From: Candidatus Saccharimonadota bacterium
GTDB lineage: Bacteria; Patescibacteriota; Saccharimonadia; Saccharimonadales; Saccharimonadaceae
DNA length: 12,949 nt
Assembly (NCBI GenBank): GCA_020428185.1
Contig: JAGQNH010000005.1
Coordinates: 1 to 12,949, forward strand
Reading direction: 5' to 3'
Shown: positions 10,869-12,949 of the stretch, piece by piece
Layout of the letters: every line of letters starts with the position of its first letter
Numbering within the stretch: the stretch's first letter is position 1
Position numbers and translations under genes: made by a program
Notes under the pieces: generated by a model
What the model saw: only the letters and a program-made list of their open reading frames with translations
Told to the model about the DNA's origin: nothing
Database searches by the model: none

Positions 10869-10954
10869 TGGTGCGCGAGGCGGGAATCGAACCCGCACGA
10901 CTTTTGGTCAAGGGATTTTAAGTCCCTCGCGTCTACCAATTCCGCCACCCGCGC
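10869..10954 (-). tRNA. tRNA-Leu (anticodon UAA)
   Basis: The 86-nt cloverleaf is read on the - strand. The acceptor stem is GCGCGGG paired with CTCGCGC (one G-U). The anticodon stem AGGGA/TCCCT closes the loop CTTAAAA with anticodon TAA. The long class II variable arm (TGAC-CAAAA-GTCG) is typical of leucine tRNA. The T-arm is GCGGG-TTCGATT-CCCGC. The discriminator A and CCA are encoded in the DNA. A terminator follows, and diverged fragments of its 5' half occur upstream. Confidence 0.97.
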
Positions 10955-10964
10955 TTATCACCCC

Positions 10965-10970
10965 ATTCTA
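10965..10970 (-). promoter_or_regulatory. Putative -10 box of tRNA-Leu
   Basis: TAGAAT on the - strand ends ten bases before the mature tRNA 5' end. A -35 is not convincing (TTCCAG at a 17-nt spacing, TTGTTC at 20). The box sits at the edge of repeat copy 1; in copy 2 the equivalent sequence has lost a base and is no longer a good -10. Confidence 0.35.
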
Positions 10971-11025
10971 CTACTTTTTAAATAAATCTGGAACAACCTC
11001 ATTTAAGCGAGGGCGCGTCTACACA
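10969..11025 (+). repeat. 57-bp direct repeat, copy 1
   Basis: This copy matches 11060-11116 at 55 of 57 positions (counted by eye), with a period of 91 bp. It spans the upstream region of tRNA-Leu and ends in GCGTCTAC, identical to the D-arm region of the tRNA at 10929-10936. Confidence 0.9.
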
Positions 11026-11056
11026 CATTTGCGTTCACGCAGACCGTCACCCGCGC
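11001..11056 (-). pseudogene. Diverged tRNA-Leu 5'-half-like fragment
   Basis: On the - strand the segment starts GCGCGGGTGACGG, matching 12 of the first 13 bases of the adjacent tRNA-Leu. It then carries GTAGACGCG (D-arm, 3' side) and CTTAAA (anticodon-loop sequence) in the same order as the tRNA, but with 16 extra bases between the first two blocks and an anticodon-stem strand replaced by CCCTCG. There is no 3' half, so it cannot be a functional tRNA. Homology is inferred from a few short blocks. Confidence 0.4.
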
Positions 11057-11059
11057 ATT

Positions 11060-11116
11060 TACTACTTTTTAAATAAATCTGGAACAACCTCACTTACGCG
11101 AGGGCGCGTCTACACA
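11060..11116 (+). repeat. 57-bp direct repeat, copy 2
   Basis: This is the second copy of the repeat, differing from copy 1 at two positions. The remainder of 11026-11059 and 11117-11165 shows no gene. No third copy is seen. Confidence 0.9.
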
Positions 11117-11165
11117 TTAATCTTTTGTTGCAGAGTAAGGTTACCGAGGAGCGTTTCAATTTTAG

Positions 11166-11171
11166 TATAAT
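11166..11171 (+). promoter_or_regulatory. Leaderless -10 box for the alpha/beta hydrolase gene
   Basis: A consensus TATAAT ends 6 nt before the ATG at 11178. There is no Shine-Dalgarno sequence at normal spacing (an AGGAG-like stretch lies about 27 nt upstream, before the box), so a leaderless transcript is the simplest reading. Confidence 0.5.
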
Positions 11172-11177
11172 CAACGT

Positions 11178-11768
11178 ATGCCACAAATATTCATTTTCCA
11201 CGGAGGAAGTTCGTATTCAACATACGAATCATACCTAGAGGACCTACAATCAAAACAACTAGACTACGAGAGGCTCAGACCAAAGCAGAGCTGGAAAACA
11301 TGGCTTGCAGAGCAAATGCCTGATACAGATGTCTTGCTCCCCTCGTTGCCAAACAGCGATAACGCTAGGTTTGAAGAATGGAAAATAATCTTCGAAAAAC
11401 TCATTCCTTTTTTCGACAACGACGTGCGCCTTGTCGGACACAGCCTTGGCGCCATGTTTCTTGCAAAGTACCTACAAGACAATCCATTACATTCAAAAGT
11501 CTCACAACTACTACTCCTTGCCGGTGGATACGACGACGATAGCAATGAAGACTTGGGGGATTTTCGCATCACGTCAGCCACCAATCTACCCCTAAGTGCC
11601 AAAGAAATACACCTCTTTCATAGTCAAGATGATCCAGTAGTTCCCTATGCCGAATTGCAAAAATTTCGAAACGATCTTCCTCAGGCATTAGTACATAGCT
11701 TTGACAACAAAGGTCATTTCCTAGACGCAACATTTCCAGAACTACTTGCTGTCTTGAAACAAAAATAA
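11178..11768 (+). CDS. RBBP9/YdeN-type alpha/beta hydrolase
   Basis: The 196-residue protein shows a compact alpha/beta-hydrolase fold: an N-terminal strand with HGG (8-10), the nucleophile elbow GHSLG (87-91, Ser89), an acid in SQDDPVVPY (Asp151 or Asp152), and the catalytic His180 in KGHF. Size and motif order match the RBBP9/YdeN serine hydrolase group, small cytosolic esterase-like enzymes whose natural substrates are mostly unknown. There is no signal peptide or lid insertion. It is a single gene from an apparent leaderless promoter, ending in a hairpin shared with the convergent tRNA-Cys. Confidence 0.88.
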   Translation: MPQIFIFHGGSSYSTYESYLEDLQSKQLDYERLRPKQSWKTWLAEQMPDTDVLLPSLPNSDNARFEEWKIIFEKLIPFFDNDVRLVGHSLGAMFLAKYLQDNPLHSKVSQLLLLAGGYDDDSNEDLGDFRITSATNLPLSAKEIHLFHSQDDPVVPYAELQKFRNDLPQALVHSFDNKGHFLDATFPELLAVLKQK

Positions 11769-11791
11769 TCTCGATAATTCGAGATTATTTT
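11761..11791. terminator. Bidirectional terminator between hydrolase and tRNA-Cys
   Basis: The inverted repeat AATAATCTCGA - TAAT - TCGAGATTATT is flanked by A-rich sequence on the left and T-rich sequence on the right, so each strand ends its stem in U residues. It overlaps the hydrolase stop codon (11766-11768) and ends two bases before the tRNA-Cys 3' end. Confidence 0.8.
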
Positions 11792-11792
11792 A

Positions 11793-11866
11793 TGGAGGCA
11801 CGTATGGGAGTCGAACCCATCTACGAGGTTTTGCAGACCTCTGCGTAACCGCTCCGCCAACGCGCC
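11793..11866 (-). tRNA. tRNA-Cys (anticodon GCA)
   Basis: The 74-nt cloverleaf is on the - strand. The acceptor is GGCGCGT with ACGTGCC, the D-stem GCG/CGC, the anticodon stem GAGGT/ACCTC with loop CTGCAAA (anticodon GCA), and the T-arm ATGGG-TTCGACT-CCCAT. The discriminator is U, as required for cysteine tRNA, and CCA is encoded. Confidence 0.97.
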
Positions 11867-11878
11867 ATGACGCCTACC

Positions 11879-11907
11879 TTGAGACATTATAACAAAATAA
11901 TGATAAT
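11879..11907 (+). promoter_or_regulatory. Putative promoter of the split-barrel oxidase-like gene
   Basis: TTGAGA (11879-11884) and GATAAT (11902-11907) are 17 nt apart. The expected leader is about 30 nt and includes AAGGAG. It overlaps the opposed tRNA-Cys promoter. Confidence 0.5.
11886..11894 (-). promoter_or_regulatory. Extended -10 promoter of tRNA-Cys
   Basis: TGTTATAAT on the - strand (TGn + consensus) ends 19 nt before the mature 5' end, giving a leader of about a dozen bases for RNase P to remove. Confidence 0.55.
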
Positions 11908-11945
11908 ATATGTGCAGCAGACTAACATAAGGAGAATCGATACTC

Positions 11946-12458
11946 ATGCCGCTCTCTATTGAATCAACCTCATCTTCAAACAGTGAATACGTTATCCGCA
12001 ACTTCCTGACCGCTCATCACAGTGGTGTTCTTGCGACTAGCGACAGTTCGGGTAATCCTCACGGAGCTGTTGTCTACTATGTACTAGAAGATGATCTTAC
12101 TATGCTCTTTGCAACAAAATCAGAAACCGAAAAGAATAAAAATATCGAGGAAAACAACAACGTCAACTTTGTTGTCTATGAAGAAAATGAACAAAGCCAG
12201 CTTCAAATTAGCGGACATGCTACCAAAGTTGATGACGAAAACGTCCAACAAAAAATCTTCAAAGCCATGTATCGCAACAGCTCAGAGTTAAGCCATGAAG
12301 AATTGCCTCCTGCAGAAAAACTCTTCGCGGGTGATTTCGTTGTTTATAGACTTGTACCCTCTGCAATGAAAATGGCAGTCTACGCACGCCCAGATGCAGA
12401 AGAAGTAGACGATTTGTTTGAAACAATACTCTTTAGCAACAGCGACACGGTCGACTAA
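11946..12458 (+). CDS. Pyridoxamine 5'-phosphate oxidase-like FMN-binding split-barrel protein
   Basis: The 170-residue protein begins with a helix, then the strand pair GVLATSDSSGNPHGAVVYYV (27-46), LFATKSETEKNKNI (54-67), which is the usual flavin-phosphate-contact region, QISGHATKV (87-95) and FVVYRLVPSAMKM (131-143). This is the layout of the PNPOx-like split barrel, whose members bind FMN, F420 or haem and catalyse diverse redox steps. A true PdxH role is unlikely: the protein is short and the PdxH C-terminal motif is absent. An acidic tail (150-170) follows. AAGGAG lies 11 nt before the ATG. The gene is convergent with the next one (8-nt gap), with no clear terminator between. Confidence 0.82.
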   Translation: MPLSIESTSSSNSEYVIRNFLTAHHSGVLATSDSSGNPHGAVVYYVLEDDLTMLFATKSETEKNKNIEENNNVNFVVYEENEQSQLQISGHATKVDDENVQQKIFKAMYRNSSELSHEELPPAEKLFAGDFVVYRLVPSAMKMAVYARPDAEEVDDLFETILFSNSDTVD

Positions 12459-12466
12459 TAACTGAT

Positions 12467-12949
12467 CTATTCACCTGATACTTTAGGCAATTTTTCACGC
12501 GATCGTCTAATCGAACGAAGGCTATTGAGCGCAGCTATTCGCACTTCTGCGTCTCTTGTAGGATATAAATTTGGGTGAAGATGTCTTGCGTCATCAATAA
12601 TATGCACATCGTCGACCAAATGCTGCTTTCGACCCAAAACATCTAACTGGTCTTGTAAGTGGAAAAACTTATCATCTTCCAGAAATATAAGCCCGTTAAG
12701 AATGTCTTTTTCATGTGCCTTTGCTAACATCGGAGCCAAATCAGGGCCCTTAAAAAGCATCTTCACTTGGCGAACAAGACGCGATGGATCACTTGTATTA
12801 AGAGCGAGGAATTCTGCCGCAACAGAAGCGCCAAACCTGTCTTTTGGTAATGATTTGATATAGATGTAGAATTCATCTTTTATCATTTCTTTCATGTGGT
12901 CCATGTAGACTTTGTCCATATTCCGGTGCTGTATACCCACTGGAGCATG
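12467..12949 (-). CDS. Unrecognised protein (5' end beyond the window)
   Basis: The - strand frame is open to the last base of the window with no stop and no convincing start; the GTG at 12940 and the ATG near 12919 lack a Shine-Dalgarno sequence. The visible part therefore has at least 157 residues and probably more. It is soluble, charged and mostly helical in look, with repeated Asp/His-rich stretches (e.g. LVDDVHIIDDARHLHPNLYP), an FKGPDLAPMLAKAHEKDI segment, and a C-terminal DAEVRIAALNSLRSIRRSR that resembles a single HEAT-like helix. There are no membrane segments. I do not recognise the family. Confidence 0.7.
   Translation of the reverse strand, partial: HAPVGIQHRNMDKVYMDHMKEMIKDEFYIYIKSLPKDRFGASVAAEFLALNTSDPSRLVRQVKMLFKGPDLAPMLAKAHEKDILNGLIFLEDDKFFHLQDQLDVLGRKQHLVDDVHIIDDARHLHPNLYPTRDAEVRIAALNSLRSIRRSREKLPKVSGE

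Noticed and set aside
10603..11076. Long + strand open frame (157 codons) across the lemA start, tRNA-Leu and the repeats
   Set aside because: It is antisense to the lemA 5' end and to tRNA-Leu and contains the GARGGNRTRT-like peptide that arises from antisense tRNA T-arms. No SD, and its 3' part is repeat DNA.
10969..11116. CRISPR array
   Set aside because: There are only two repeats of 57 bp with a 34-bp gap that itself resembles tRNA sequence, and no cas genes are present.
11714..12001. - strand open frame over tRNA-Cys and the ends of both neighbouring genes
   Set aside because: It crosses the bidirectional terminator and the tRNA and has no homology-like features.
11946..12458. Assignment as PdxH (pyridoxamine 5'-phosphate oxidase proper)
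   Set aside because: Only the split-barrel layout is shared. The protein is shorter and lacks the PdxH C-terminal motif, so only a family-level call is justified.

Overview
The window is a dense bacterial stretch with short intergenic gaps, two tRNAs and twelve protein-coding genes, two of them cut by the window ends. The gene mix (LemA-HtpX pair, a small RRM protein, a LigA without its zinc-finger cysteines, several lineage-restricted short proteins) and the many -10 boxes lying 6-7 nt before an ATG suggest a member of the Candidate Phyla Radiation/Patescibacteria, perhaps Saccharibacteria. That is inference from gene content, not a phylogeny. TGA serves as a stop (end of the ABC ATPase gene), so the UGA=Gly code of Gracilibacteria/Absconditabacteria is not in use.

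Left part (1-3830, all + strand): the C-terminal 569 residues of a repetitive, phage tail-fibre-like protein; a single-RRM RNA-binding protein behind a leader of about 100 nt; and a type I Baeyer-Villiger/flavin monooxygenase framed by its own promoter and a strong terminator, which looks like a self-contained and possibly acquired cassette.

Middle (3836-10718, mostly - strand): a PGPGW membrane protein and a DUF3052-like protein diverge from a 62-nt gap with apparent leaderless promoters on both sides. Next, read on the - strand, comes an operon running lemA-like > htpX-like > basic-tailed six-TM membrane protein > ligA, with genes 16 nt apart, then overlapping by 1 and 23 nt. An ABC-2 exporter pair (ATPase > permease, overlapping in ATGA) follows from its own leaderless promoter directly after the ligA stop.

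Right part (10719-12949): tRNA-Leu(UAA) on the - strand with a terminator; upstream of it two near-identical 57-bp repeats, with tRNA-Leu-like fragments between and inside them; an RBBP9/YdeN-type alpha/beta hydrolase with a leaderless promoter; tRNA-Cys(GCA) on the - strand, sharing a bidirectional terminator with the hydrolase; a pyridoxamine-5'-phosphate-oxidase-like split-barrel protein; and an unrecognised gene running off the right edge.

No CRISPR array, insertion sequence, transposase or obvious multi-gene defence system is visible. The points most worth a second look are the zinc-finger-less LigA, the recurring leaderless promoter layout, the tRNA-Leu-derived repeat and the isolated tail-fibre-like protein.
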